A DNA stretch of 64,000 nt from Arcobacter ellisii (GTDB lineage: Bacteria; Campylobacterota; Campylobacteria; Campylobacterales; Arcobacteraceae), in contig NZ_CP032097.1 of the NCBI RefSeq assembly GCF_003544915.1, positions 744,001 through 808,000 of the forward strand, in the 5' to 3' direction. Of this stretch, positions 36,456-43,324 are shown in pieces. The position numbers and the translations under genes are program-made. Each line of letters starts with the position of its first letter. The first letter of the stretch is position 1. Below the pieces are notes generated by a model. That model was not told the DNA's origin. It made no database searches and saw only the letters and a program-made list of their open reading frames with translations.

Positions 36456-36644
36456 TTATAGCCTTTCTTTTAAATTATTTAATGATTTGATAACCCCAAA
36501 ATAGCTTTTATTTATTCTTTTTGAAATTTGATAAGGACTCACATTAGTTTTTTTTAATCCGTTTTTTTCTTTTTTTCTTTCATCTAGGATTGTTAATATC
36601 TCTTTTATAATGTCCCTTTGTGTTTCAGTAACTTCAATAGTCAT
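36456..36644 (-). CDS. Small HTH-like phage protein, 62 residues
   Basis: A helical, basic protein with SPYQISKRINKSYFGVIKSL, a possible winged-HTH recognition segment. It starts at the stop of Rep (TAAATG) with AAAGGTGG ahead, and ends 3 bases before the lysozyme gene. It may regulate the late genes or replication; no family is recognised. Confidence 0.6.
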   Translation of the reverse strand: MTIEVTETQRDIIKEILTILDERKKEKNGLKKTNVSPYQISKRINKSYFGVIKSLNNLKERL

Positions 36645-38024
36645 TTACACCACCTTTAATTGTTCAAAAAAATTAGATGCACGATTTAATTCTTTTTGAA
36701 TTGGAGTATCAATATTTTTTAGTTTTTGTGTAAGTTTTGAATAAAGAGAAAAAGCTGTTTTTGTGTTATCAAAATCAGGTTGAAGCCCATCTTTTAAAAG
36801 CATTTTAGAATTTTCAATAAAATTTGAAACGACTTTCAATTCGCCATAATCATGTAATGAAATTCCTAAAATATCCCTCAACTCTTGTGTAACTTCATCA
36901 ATAATACTTATTAACTCATTTGGATTATTACCACGTGCTTTATAAGTTGCACCAATATAAGCTTTTAAGAATTTTTTTGCTGTTTGTGATTGTGGTTCTT
37001 TGATATGGTTATATTTAAAAATTTGAGTTGCATATTTATTATCCCAATTTGTTAATATATTCCAAAAATCTAACCTATTTGGATTATCTCTTGCACGTTG
37101 AAAAATCTTTTTTATAGAATCTGATTTTAAATTATTTTCAGAAATTCTTATAACTTCATCATTTGTTAAATCAGTCCAACGAATCTTATTTATTGCATTA
37201 TTCCAAAGTTTTGGAGTATTTTGAAAAAAGTATAAAACTTCATCCTCTAAATCTTTAGGCATAAATTTAGAAAGCAATGCCCGTCTATATTGTGCTTCAT
37301 GTCTAAAAACTGGAAGTTTCTTTTCCATATCATAATCATTAAATTGCCATTTAGTCATAATATAAGATTTATTTTTACGAAGCTGTATCTCTTTTGTTTT
37401 ATCATAAATCCTAAACATAAAATCACCATTTCCCCAAGCGAATCCAGTTACTTTTTTGAATTTAGAATGTATTGTTTCTTTAAAATCTGTTTCTTTATAA
37501 TTAGTTTGAAATCTTAAATTGTCAAAATGTGTATATCTTATACCTTGAATATCAGTGTATAAATCCATTCTATTGCATAAGTTTCTAGTTTGACCTATCA
37601 TTTTATTAACAAGCCTTAAAACGAGTTCATAAGCCTTTTTATGACTCAATGCAAATAAATAATGTGCCCTCATTTCAATTTTAATTTGTGGAGTAGAAAA
37701 ATCATTTCCACCAAATTTAGTATTAGCAACAAAAATTGATAAATCCTCATTTTCAAGATAATATTTATACATTCCCATACCTTGAGCATATATTTTAAAT
37801 TGTCCCATACCTAAGATATTATCTTTTACATATCTTATTTTTTGATTTGATGAATCAATACATTGTGCCTTTTCTTTTAAATCTTCTAACTTTCTTAAAA
37901 GTGGTAAAAACTTTTTGTTATAGGCAATTTCATCAAGTGCAATATGCGAAGTAACAAGAGTATCAATTCCTTGTGAAATTACTTTTACGTCAATTGGATT
38001 ATCTTTAGAGGGATAAAAATTCAT
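36645..38024 (-). CDS. Rolling-circle replication initiator (Rep_trans / phage replication initiation type)
   Basis: 459 residues. Features of the Rep_trans family: ISQGIDTLV near the N-terminus, CNRMDLYTDIQ (the acidic RxD motif), a GNGDFMFRIYDKTKEI block with the conserved Tyr-Asp-Lys, and VFRHEAQYRRAL (the R-x-E motif). These proteins nick one strand at the origin and stay joined through a Tyr. It should drive rolling-circle replication of the excised circle, with an ssDNA intermediate or product. Inverted repeats that could be its origin lie just upstream (38098-38170). RBS AAGGA precedes the ATG. Confidence 0.75.
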   Translation of the reverse strand: MNFYPSKDNPIDVKVISQGIDTLVTSHIALDEIAYNKKFLPLLRKLEDLKEKAQCIDSSNQKIRYVKDNILGMGQFKIYAQGMGMYKYYLENEDLSIFVANTKFGGNDFSTPQIKIEMRAHYLFALSHKKAYELVLRLVNKMIGQTRNLCNRMDLYTDIQGIRYTHFDNLRFQTNYKETDFKETIHSKFKKVTGFAWGNGDFMFRIYDKTKEIQLRKNKSYIMTKWQFNDYDMEKKLPVFRHEAQYRRALLSKFMPKDLEDEVLYFFQNTPKLWNNAINKIRWTDLTNDEVIRISENNLKSDSIKKIFQRARDNPNRLDFWNILTNWDNKYATQIFKYNHIKEPQSQTAKKFLKAYIGATYKARGNNPNELISIIDEVTQELRDILGISLHDYGELKVVSNFIENSKMLLKDGLQPDFDNTKTAFSLYSKLTQKLKNIDTPIQKELNRASNFFEQLKVV

Positions 38025-38097
38025 TATATTAATTCCTTGTAGTAGATTGAAAATATTTTTTTGTTTTTATGTAGGTGTAAATGGAGTTTTCCAGTTA

Positions 38098-38143
38098 ATC
38101 AAGAGTTAAAGAGGTGTCCCGTTGGTAACCCTTGATAAACGGG
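38098..38143. other. Candidate rolling-circle origin: interlocking inverted repeats
   Basis: ATCAAGAGTTA (38098-38108) pairs with TAACCCTTGAT (38126-38136), 10 of 11. Overlapping it, CCCGTT (38118-38123) pairs with AACGGG (38138-38143). The two dyads exclude each other or form a pseudoknot or cruciform. Immediately upstream of rep, the usual place for a double-strand origin. Confidence 0.5.
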
Positions 38144-38153
38144 AACGGGGAAA

Positions 38154-38170
38154 AGAGGATTTAATCCTCT
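38154..38170 (-). terminator. Short hairpin after the ssDNA-binding-like gene
   Basis: 17-base palindrome with arms AGAGGATT / AATCCTCT. On the leftward strand it is followed by TTTT, so it may reduce read-through from the ssDNA-binding gene into rep, or be part of the origin. Confidence 0.5.
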
Positions 38171-38178
38171 AAAGCCCA

Positions 38179-38685
38179 TCATTTCATATTTCTAACTCTT
38201 GATTCTAATTCTTGTCTATATGGTACAACAGACGTGAACTCAACTTGGAAATTCATAGCTGAATCAGTTGAAAGCATATAAGTTCCAAAATAAGATTGAC
38301 CTTGTTCAAGAAGTTCGATTTCTTCTTTTTTTAATCTTTTTGTAGAGATTTTTCCTTTTAATCCCTCACCAGTTACTTCAACATAAGGTGAAACAATTTG
38401 TTCAATTTCACCAGTTTCACTATTTACAACATCAATTCCATTTTTATCAGTCTTGTTAAATCTATATTCACCTTTTACAATTACAGTAAATCTTAATTCA
38501 CCTCTATTCATTGAGTTTAATTCATTGTTTAAAAGTGCAATATCTAACATTTTTGATTCAGAAAAGAACTCTTGTGTTACAACTGTATTTGGTTCAACTT
38601 TTTTTGCTGTTTCTTTTGGTGTTTCTGTTGTAATTTCTTCAACATTACTTGAAGTTGCATTTAATTTGTTTTTGTCGATTGACAT
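38179..38685 (-). CDS. Probable ssDNA-binding / early phage protein, 168 residues
   Basis: The N-terminal ~45 residues are Thr/Lys-rich and flexible. The rest is beta-rich (GELRFTVIVKGEYRFNKTD; SPYVEVTGEGLKGKIST; SYFGTYMLSTDSAMNFQVEF), with an OB-fold-like alternation and aromatic residues. It sits directly upstream of rep, the position of the helix-destabilising protein in rolling-circle phages, with a strong RBS (AAGGA) and a terminator-like hairpin after it. Function is inferred from position and composition; no family match is certain. Confidence 0.55.
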   Translation of the reverse strand: MSIDKNKLNATSSNVEEITTETPKETAKKVEPNTVVTQEFFSESKMLDIALLNNELNSMNRGELRFTVIVKGEYRFNKTDKNGIDVVNSETGEIEQIVSPYVEVTGEGLKGKISTKRLKKEEIELLEQGQSYFGTYMLSTDSAMNFQVEFTSVVPYRQELESRVRNMK

Positions 38686-39080
38686 ATTTTTTTTCCTTTT
38701 TTGTTTGATTGATATATTTAGGTTTAAAACCTAATTACTACATTTAGTAAATATGCAAATGCAGTAATTAAGTTTCAGTTAGAAAAATCAAATCTCTTTT
38801 TTACTGTTTAAGTGGAGGGAATGAATTTCCAATTAAAAAAAATTAACATTCACCCGTTAAGTGTAAAGGTGTAAATAAACTCCGTCCGATAGCTTTAAAA
38901 GACTTTTCTAAGACATTTAATAGCCTAGCCACTGTTTAGCTAAAAAATACATTTCTAGCCCTTGCGTAATAAGTTCAGCTGTTATCTTTCATAATCGAAT
39001 TTTTTTTGTTCTTAACATTCAGAATCTGGGGACAAATCTTTCTTTCTTTTTTTGCTTTATCCCGACTCCCACCTTTCTAA

Positions 39081-39183
39081 TCACAATCATAAGCCAACAA
39101 AATCTTAATTCTTTTTCTGATGTGTCGGGCAAAGCCCTCCAAATAAGAAACATTAAGATTTATTGTCTTTTTTATGATTGTGA
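39081..39183. repeat. Long nested hairpin, candidate packaging or single-strand origin signal
   Basis: Outer arms TCACAATCATAA (39081-39092) and TTATGATTGTGA (39172-39183), 12 bp perfect. Inner arms AATCTTAAT (39101-39109) and ATTAAGATT (39152-39160), 9 bp. The apex is GGGC-AAA-GCCC (39127-39137). The three dyads stack in register. Weaker pairing CCTTT / AAAGG extends it outward. Confidence 0.75.
39125..39139. repeat. Hairpin repeat, copy 2
   Basis: TCGGGCAAAGCCCTC, identical to 32426-32440, here at the tip of the long hairpin. Confidence 0.6.
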
Positions 39184-39247
39184 AAGGCGTGAAGAACTCG
39201 GGGGCAAATAAGAAAAATAAATCATTTTTTCTCTAAAATGCTAATTT

Positions 39248-39529
39248 TCAAAAAAGTTCTAATTGCACAGCTTTTTGCTGTTTTGTTATAGGTATAGGAT
39301 AGCTTTCGTTATTAGTATATAAATACCAATAACCTTTTATATCTTTAAATTTTTCTTGGATTAATTCAAAGTTTTTATTAAATGAAAAAACTGGATTAAA
39401 TAGGTAATATTTGTAAGTATTATCCTCTTTATTAGCTGCAGAAAAATAAAAGAAAATTTTTTTACCTTTTGCAAAAACTTTTGAAGCATCATATCTAGTC
39501 TTAATTTTATTCAATGTAGATAAATCCAT
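39248..39529 (-). CDS. Phage protein of unknown function, 93 residues
   Basis: Starts MDLSTLNKIKTRYDASKVFA at an ATG preceded by AAAGG at 8 bases; the longer frame to 39574 lacks support. Contains an aromatic-rich stretch (KKIFFYFSAANKEDNTYKYY) and ends LELF. It follows the zinc-finger gene by 4 bases in the early leftward operon, so an early or replication role is possible. No family recognised. Confidence 0.6.
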   Translation of the reverse strand: MDLSTLNKIKTRYDASKVFAKGKKIFFYFSAANKEDNTYKYYLFNPVFSFNKNFELIQEKFKDIKGYWYLYTNNESYPIPITKQQKAVQLELF

Positions 39530-39533
39530 TTTA

Positions 39534-39785
39534 TTAACCTTTCTTTTTAGATACACAATGTAAATTATTAGCAAGAAGAAATAATCTGCTTTTCATAGAG
39601 TTAGAATAAGAACCTTTAAAACCAACTTTTAAAAGTCTTGTTTCAAATGCAGATAAAAACTTATTAACATCACGACAATTGTCAGAACAATAATCTTTAG
39701 TTCTACCTTTTTTTTGATTTTGATACGAAGCCCCACAAATAGGACAAATTAAATCAGTACCAAAACTATTTATATTTGATTCCAT
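39534..39785 (-). CDS. Small zinc-finger phage protein
   Basis: 83 residues from the ATG at 39785 (MESNINSFGTDLICPICG); the longer frame to 39848 has a poorer start. Four Cys in CPICG and DYCSDNCRD form a zinc ribbon, resembling recycled-codon or DNA-binding fingers in small phage and plasmid proteins. The C-terminal half is basic. Probably an early DNA-binding protein. Confidence 0.65.
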   Translation of the reverse strand: MESNINSFGTDLICPICGASYQNQKKGRTKDYCSDNCRDVNKFLSAFETRLLKVGFKGSYSNSMKSRLFLLANNLHCVSKKKG

Positions 39786-40081
39786 AATAAAAACCCTTAT
39801 AAAGAATAAAAATCTTAATGAAGCACTATAAAAAGAATAATCAACCATAAAAAAAAAGAAATTAAATTAAATAAAATGTAAATTGTATTCTCTATAGTGC
39901 TTTACTAAAATTTCACTTACTCCCTTTGATATACCACAGTCCTACTTTTCAAAGGTCAGAATTATAAACCCGTCTTCGTTTGCGTGGCTACGGGCTAAGT
40001 TTTAAAAGAACAAGAAGTTAAAAACTTCTAAGAATCCACACAAAACAAAATAAAAAAAGTGTGGACTCATAGAAACTTTTT
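39786..40081. other. Gap between early phage genes with hairpins
   Basis: About 296 bases without a supported gene. It holds CCCGT...ACGGG (39969-39994), a dyad recalling the CCCGTT...AACGGG pair near rep, AGAAGT/ACTTCT (around 40012-40029), and TCCACAC / GTGTGGA (40034-40066), which may terminate the CII-like gene. A leftward promoter for the early operon may lie here. Confidence 0.45.
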
Positions 40082-40597
40082 TTAATTAGTTTCTTTTATT
40101 CGGCTTTCAAAAAGAATTAGAAAAGCCCTTAAATCATAAGCTATCTTTTGTAATGAATCTTTTTCAAGGTCATTAATGTTTCCATCTTGAACAGCTTTTA
40201 AAAAACAATTAGCTAATTCCCCATTCGTTGCAGATATAGTTAAAAGTAATGTTTCCATATTTTGATAAATACCTTTTTCCATCATTTCAGCAGAATCAAC
40301 ACAAACAAAACCAAATTGATGACATAAAGAATCAAGAATCATTTTTTTATGAAAACAATCAAGGTGAGATAAAATAAGTTCTAAATCTGTAATTTTTAAA
40401 TTTTTATCAGTATTGTTAGGATTTAAAAATTTAAGTGATTGACTTTCAGAATATGGAAGAAACTTAGAAAAATAACCTTTTTGGAATCCCATAGAATTAC
40501 AAAATGAATTAATTGAATGACTAATAACATTCAATAATGTTGATTGAGAATATCTTTTTGAGTATAATTGATTAGATAGAGGGGTTTGAACTTGCAT
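40082..40597 (-). CDS. CII-like phage regulator (CP76 family-like)
   Basis: 171 residues. The layout matches the phage regulatory CII/CP76 family: an N-terminal helical DNA-binding part, ITDLELILSHLDCFHKKMILDSL with CHQFGF, then ATNGELANCFLKAVQDGNIN and a C-terminal helix. It diverges from the CI-like repressor and starts the leftward phage operon. RBS AAAGG lies 7 bases before the ATG. It may set the choice between lysogeny and lytic growth. Confidence 0.65.
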   Translation of the reverse strand: MQVQTPLSNQLYSKRYSQSTLLNVISHSINSFCNSMGFQKGYFSKFLPYSESQSLKFLNPNNTDKNLKITDLELILSHLDCFHKKMILDSLCHQFGFVCVDSAEMMEKGIYQNMETLLLTISATNGELANCFLKAVQDGNINDLEKDSLQKIAYDLRAFLILFESRIKETN

Positions 40598-40623
40598 TTA
40601 AAAACCTTTCAATTTGTTTAATA

Positions 40624-40642
40624 TAGTGAAATAATAACACTA
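40624..40642. promoter_or_regulatory. Operator-like dyad between CI-like and CII-like genes
   Basis: TAGTG and CACTA separated by 9 AT bases, in the 78-base divergent gap. The natural target for the CI-like repressor, and it overlaps likely -10 regions for both directions. Confidence 0.5.
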
Positions 40643-40675
40643 AATGATTGATATGTCAAGAGGAGAGCAATCAAA

Positions 40676-41245
40676 ATGTTTGATTTTAAAGAAATATTAC
40701 AAAGATTAAAAGAAGAATCAAGTCTTAAACATGATAGAGAAATAGCCGATTTATTGGGAGTTGAACAACAAAATATAACAAATTGGAAAACAAGAAATTC
40801 TATTCCATACGATTTGATAATTTCATTATGTTTAGAGAAAGAAATCAATTTGATTTATATTTTAACTGGTAAAAAAAATAAAAATTCAGTAAAAATTGAT
40901 AAAGAGTTATCAAAAACACAAAAAGAAATTTGTACAAAACTAAACAATTTAGACCCTATACAACAAAAAATTATATTAAATAAAATTGATGAAGAAATAA
41001 TTAAAAATGAAGAAAAAGAGATAGAAATTTTAAAAAACAGTATTTTAAAATGTTTTGACAATATTAATTCTACTCATAGAATCATTTTAAAAGAATTTGA
41101 AAGAGATGAAGAAACTCTTAAAGCAGTTTATATAGATGATGATTGGAACTTAGATTTAAAAAACGAAACATATATAGAAGATAATAATAAAAGCTTTGTT
41201 GAACTTCTAAAAATGTTATTAGAAAATATAAAAGAGAATAAATGA
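40676..41245 (+). CDS. CI-type phage repressor
   Basis: 189 residues. The N-terminal domain (1-65) is the phage CI repressor HTH: REIADLLGVEQQNITNWKTR, then IPYDLIISLCLEKEINLIYI and LTG. The rest is a long acidic helical region. There is no S24 peptidase domain, so it cannot self-cleave like lambda CI or LexA; induction must use another route. AGGAGAG precedes the ATG by 8 bases. The 3' end overlaps the TolA-like gene by 4 bases. Confidence 0.85.
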   Translation: MFDFKEILQRLKEESSLKHDREIADLLGVEQQNITNWKTRNSIPYDLIISLCLEKEINLIYILTGKKNKNSVKIDKELSKTQKEICTKLNNLDPIQQKIILNKIDEEIIKNEEKEIEILKNSILKCFDNINSTHRIILKEFERDEETLKAVYIDDDWNLDLKNETYIEDNNKSFVELLKMLLENIKENK

Positions 41246-41643
41246 AAAAATATTTTAAAGTATTAATTGGAATTTTAATAGTAAGTAGTTTAGCAGCAGA
41301 AACAAAAGAAACAGACCCCCAAAGATTTAAAAAATATTTTGAAGAACAGAAAGAAATAAAATTTAATAATCCAAAATTTTCAGAACCTTTTGCAAATGAA
41401 TATTATGGAGCAATTTCTGAAAGATTATCAGCATGGATTCCAGTTGGTTCAGGACTGAAAGCAGTAATAAACATTTATATATATAGTGATGGAAAATTTG
41501 ATTATGAAATTTTAAAAGAATCAACATCAAAAGAATTTAATGACAGTTTGAAAGCTTTTTTAGAAAAACAAAAAGATATTAAATATCCAGTCTATAACAA
41601 TAGAAATATAAAAATAAATGTTGATTTTAAAAGCGAAGGTTAA
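41242..41643 (+). CDS. Exported TolA/TonB C-terminal-like protein of the prophage
   Basis: 133 residues with a signal peptide (FKVLIGILIVSSLAAE). The mature part follows the TolA/TonB_C pattern: YYGAISERLSAWIPVG, then AVINIYIYSDGKFDYEILKE, FNDSLKAFLEKQK and IKINVDFK. TolA domain III ends in the same order of helix, strand, DG turn and FK. It is cotranscribed with the repressor (ATGA overlap), so it should be made in the lysogen. A prophage copy of a phage-receptor domain suggests receptor blocking; this is inference. Confidence 0.65.
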   Translation: MKKYFKVLIGILIVSSLAAETKETDPQRFKKYFEEQKEIKFNNPKFSEPFANEYYGAISERLSAWIPVGSGLKAVINIYIYSDGKFDYEILKESTSKEFNDSLKAFLEKQKDIKYPVYNNRNIKINVDFKSEG

Positions 41644-41670
41644 TTAAAAAAGTGTGCAGTTTTTGTGTAT
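41640..41670. repeat. Right subterminal direct repeat
   Basis: Matches 28405-28435 at 27 of 31 positions in direct orientation. The TTTTTGTGTAT part recurs at 41683-41693, 23 bases further on. Confidence 0.55.
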
Positions 41671-41785
41671 AAACTTTTATATTTTTTGTGTATTTTTGAT
41701 AAAAGATATAAAAATTCATTTTGTAGAAAGTGCCTAAAATTGAGTGTTTGTGATAAAAACAAACAAAAACATATTAATGCGTAAC

Positions 41786-41799
41786 TAATAATTTATTAA
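41786..41799. repeat. Candidate attR core
   Basis: TAATAATTTATTAA, the same 14 bases as at 28367-28380. It lies 38 bases upstream of the CBS-domain gene, inside its probable promoter region, so integration may have replaced upstream promoter sequence. Confidence 0.5.
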
Positions 41800-41837
41800 A
41801 TAATATGTATTATGATGATTATAAATAAGGAGTTAAA

Positions 41838-42461
41838 ATGTTTGCTGTATATAACAACGGAAGTGTAGGTTTTAGAAGCACAGCTGATAACTTATATAAC
41901 TTAAAAAATGTAGAAGAATTACAAGAAACTAGATTAAAACCAGATGAAGGATTTATTCAAAACTTTTCAAATGAAGAGAAAGAACATCAAAAACAAGAGT
42001 TTTTAAATACATATAAAAAGATTGCAAATTTAGATACTTCTGAACCAGTTTATTATGCAAAAGATATAATGACTAAAAATGTTTTTTCTATGGACAATAA
42101 TGTATCTATCGAAGAAGCTTATACTTTTTTAAAAGAAAATCAAATCACACAAATACCAATTACTGGTTTTGGTAAAAAAATCATTGGAATAATAAATAAA
42201 AAAATCATTTTAAATCTTATAATGGAAGATATTGAAAATGTAAAAAATATTTTAAATAGAAAAATAGAAGATATTTATTTACCTGAAATTATTACAGCTG
42301 CACCAATGGCTGATGTACGAAGTGTTGTAAAAGTTATGCTTGATTTTAAACTTGATGCTATTCCAATTGTTGATGAAAATGATATATTATTAGGAATTAT
42401 CTCAAAAACTGATATTTTAAGAGCTGTTTCTCATTTACCAAAATTACAATTGTGGTCATAG
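41838..42461 (+). CDS. CBS-domain protein
   Basis: 207 residues. After an N-terminal region of about 70 residues, two CBS domains follow: AKDIMTKNVFSMDNNVSIEE..ITQIPITG and LPEIITAAPMADVRSVVKVM..DAIPIVDENDILLGIISKTD. Such pairs bind adenosine nucleotides and regulate partners. An RBS (AAGGAG) precedes the ATG. It is the first chromosomal gene right of the prophage. The partner is unknown; the TSUP transporter gene follows after 84 bases. Confidence 0.88.
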   Translation: MFAVYNNGSVGFRSTADNLYNLKNVEELQETRLKPDEGFIQNFSNEEKEHQKQEFLNTYKKIANLDTSEPVYYAKDIMTKNVFSMDNNVSIEEAYTFLKENQITQIPITGFGKKIIGIINKKIILNLIMEDIENVKNILNRKIEDIYLPEIITAAPMADVRSVVKVMLDFKLDAIPIVDENDILLGIISKTDILRAVSHLPKLQLWS

Positions 42462-42545
42462 AATAAAAATGAAATTTTTGTAAAATTTTAATATAACTTA
42501 TATATAACTTTTGGATATACTTCCCAAAAAAATAGAAGAGTTTAT

Positions 42546-43313
42546 ATGGATTTTTTACAAGAAATAACCACTTTGTGGATTATTATTTTTATGATTACCG
42601 GTTTTATAGCAGGTTATATTGATTCTATTGCAGGTGGTGGTGGAATGATTCAAGTTCCTGTTTTACTTTATAGTGGTATTCCTCCTGTTTTTGTTTTAGC
42701 TACAAATAAGATGGCTTCTTTATTTGGTACTTTAATGGCAACAATCAAATATTTTTTAAGTAAAAAGATATCTTTAAAAGTTGTTGGAGTTGCTATTATT
42801 CCTTGTTTGTTAGCATCATATGTTGGAAGTAAACTTGTGATGTACATTCCTGATTATGTTATAAAATGGGCAATTTTAATTGCAATTCCAATTGCTTTAA
42901 TTTTTTTACTAAAAAAGAGTAAAGATATAAGTGAAGAAAAAACAAAATTGACTAATAAAAATATTATATTAGCAACTGCACCAATTGGTTTTTATGATGG
43001 TATTTTAGGGCCAGGTACAGGAACTTATATGACAATATCTATGAAAAAGTTTTTACATTTGGATTATATTATTTCAACAGCTTCAACAAAACCTTTAAAT
43101 TTAGCTACAAATGTAGGTTCGGCAATTGCCTTTGTAATGGCAGGAAAAGTATTATGGATGATTGCAATTCCAATGGCTATTTCAAATATGTTAGGTTCTT
43201 ATATTGGAAGTCATTATGCAATAAAAGGTGGAGAGAGTTTTATAAAAAAAGTTTTGATTTTTGTATTGATTTTTATGTTAGTTGCAAATATTATAAAAAT
43301 TACTTTATCATAA
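42546..43313 (+). CDS. TSUP-family transporter (TauE/SafE)
   Basis: 255 residues with about 8 hydrophobic segments. The two family half-repeats are visible: GFIAGYIDSIAGGGGMIQVP near the start and GFYDGILGPGTGTYMTIS in the second half, with the N-K in LATNKMAS. The family exports sulfonates, sulfite or other organic anions; the substrate is unknown. It converges with the diguanylate cyclase gene, 11 bases away. Confidence 0.9.
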   Translation: MDFLQEITTLWIIIFMITGFIAGYIDSIAGGGGMIQVPVLLYSGIPPVFVLATNKMASLFGTLMATIKYFLSKKISLKVVGVAIIPCLLASYVGSKLVMYIPDYVIKWAILIAIPIALIFLLKKSKDISEEKTKLTNKNIILATAPIGFYDGILGPGTGTYMTISMKKFLHLDYIISTASTKPLNLATNVGSAIAFVMAGKVLWMIAIPMAISNMLGSYIGSHYAIKGGESFIKKVLIFVLIFMLVANIIKITLS

Positions 43314-43324
43314 TAGAGTAATTT

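Larger units (their letters stand above)
38686..39247. other. Phage intergenic region of 560 bases with large hairpin
   Basis: No supported gene. It is less AT-rich in patches than its surroundings, with several short G/C runs. It holds the long nested hairpin 39081-39183 and a leftward promoter that must drive the ssDNA-binding and rep genes. Comparable gaps in small ssDNA phages hold origins and packaging signals. Confidence 0.6.
28367..41799. mobile_element. Integrated temperate phage-like element, about 13.4 kb, probably non-tailed with rolling-circle replication
   Basis: The element is bounded by a 14-base direct repeat TAATAATTTATTAA at 28367 and 41786. It encodes a tyrosine integrase, an excisionase-like protein, CI-like and CII-like regulators, a rolling-circle Rep, a probable ssDNA-binding protein, lysozyme, a holin-like protein, several unrecognised presumed virion proteins and a collagen-type spike. 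Almost all genes run leftward as one late/early operon from about 40600; only the repressor and a TolA-like gene run rightward. No terminase, portal, protease, tail or Zot-like gene is seen. It lies between the helicase and CBS-domain genes without breaking either. Confidence 0.85.

Noticed and set aside
39020-39153. 44-codon leftward frame running across the long hairpin
   Set aside because: No RBS, Arg/Lys composition unlike neighbours, and the DNA is better explained by the nested hairpin.
28367-41799. Classification of the prophage as a filamentous inovirus
   Set aside because: It has Rep and an ssDNA-binding-like gene, but also lysozyme and holin-like genes, and no Zot/pI ATPase or typical small coat protein with a central helix and signal.
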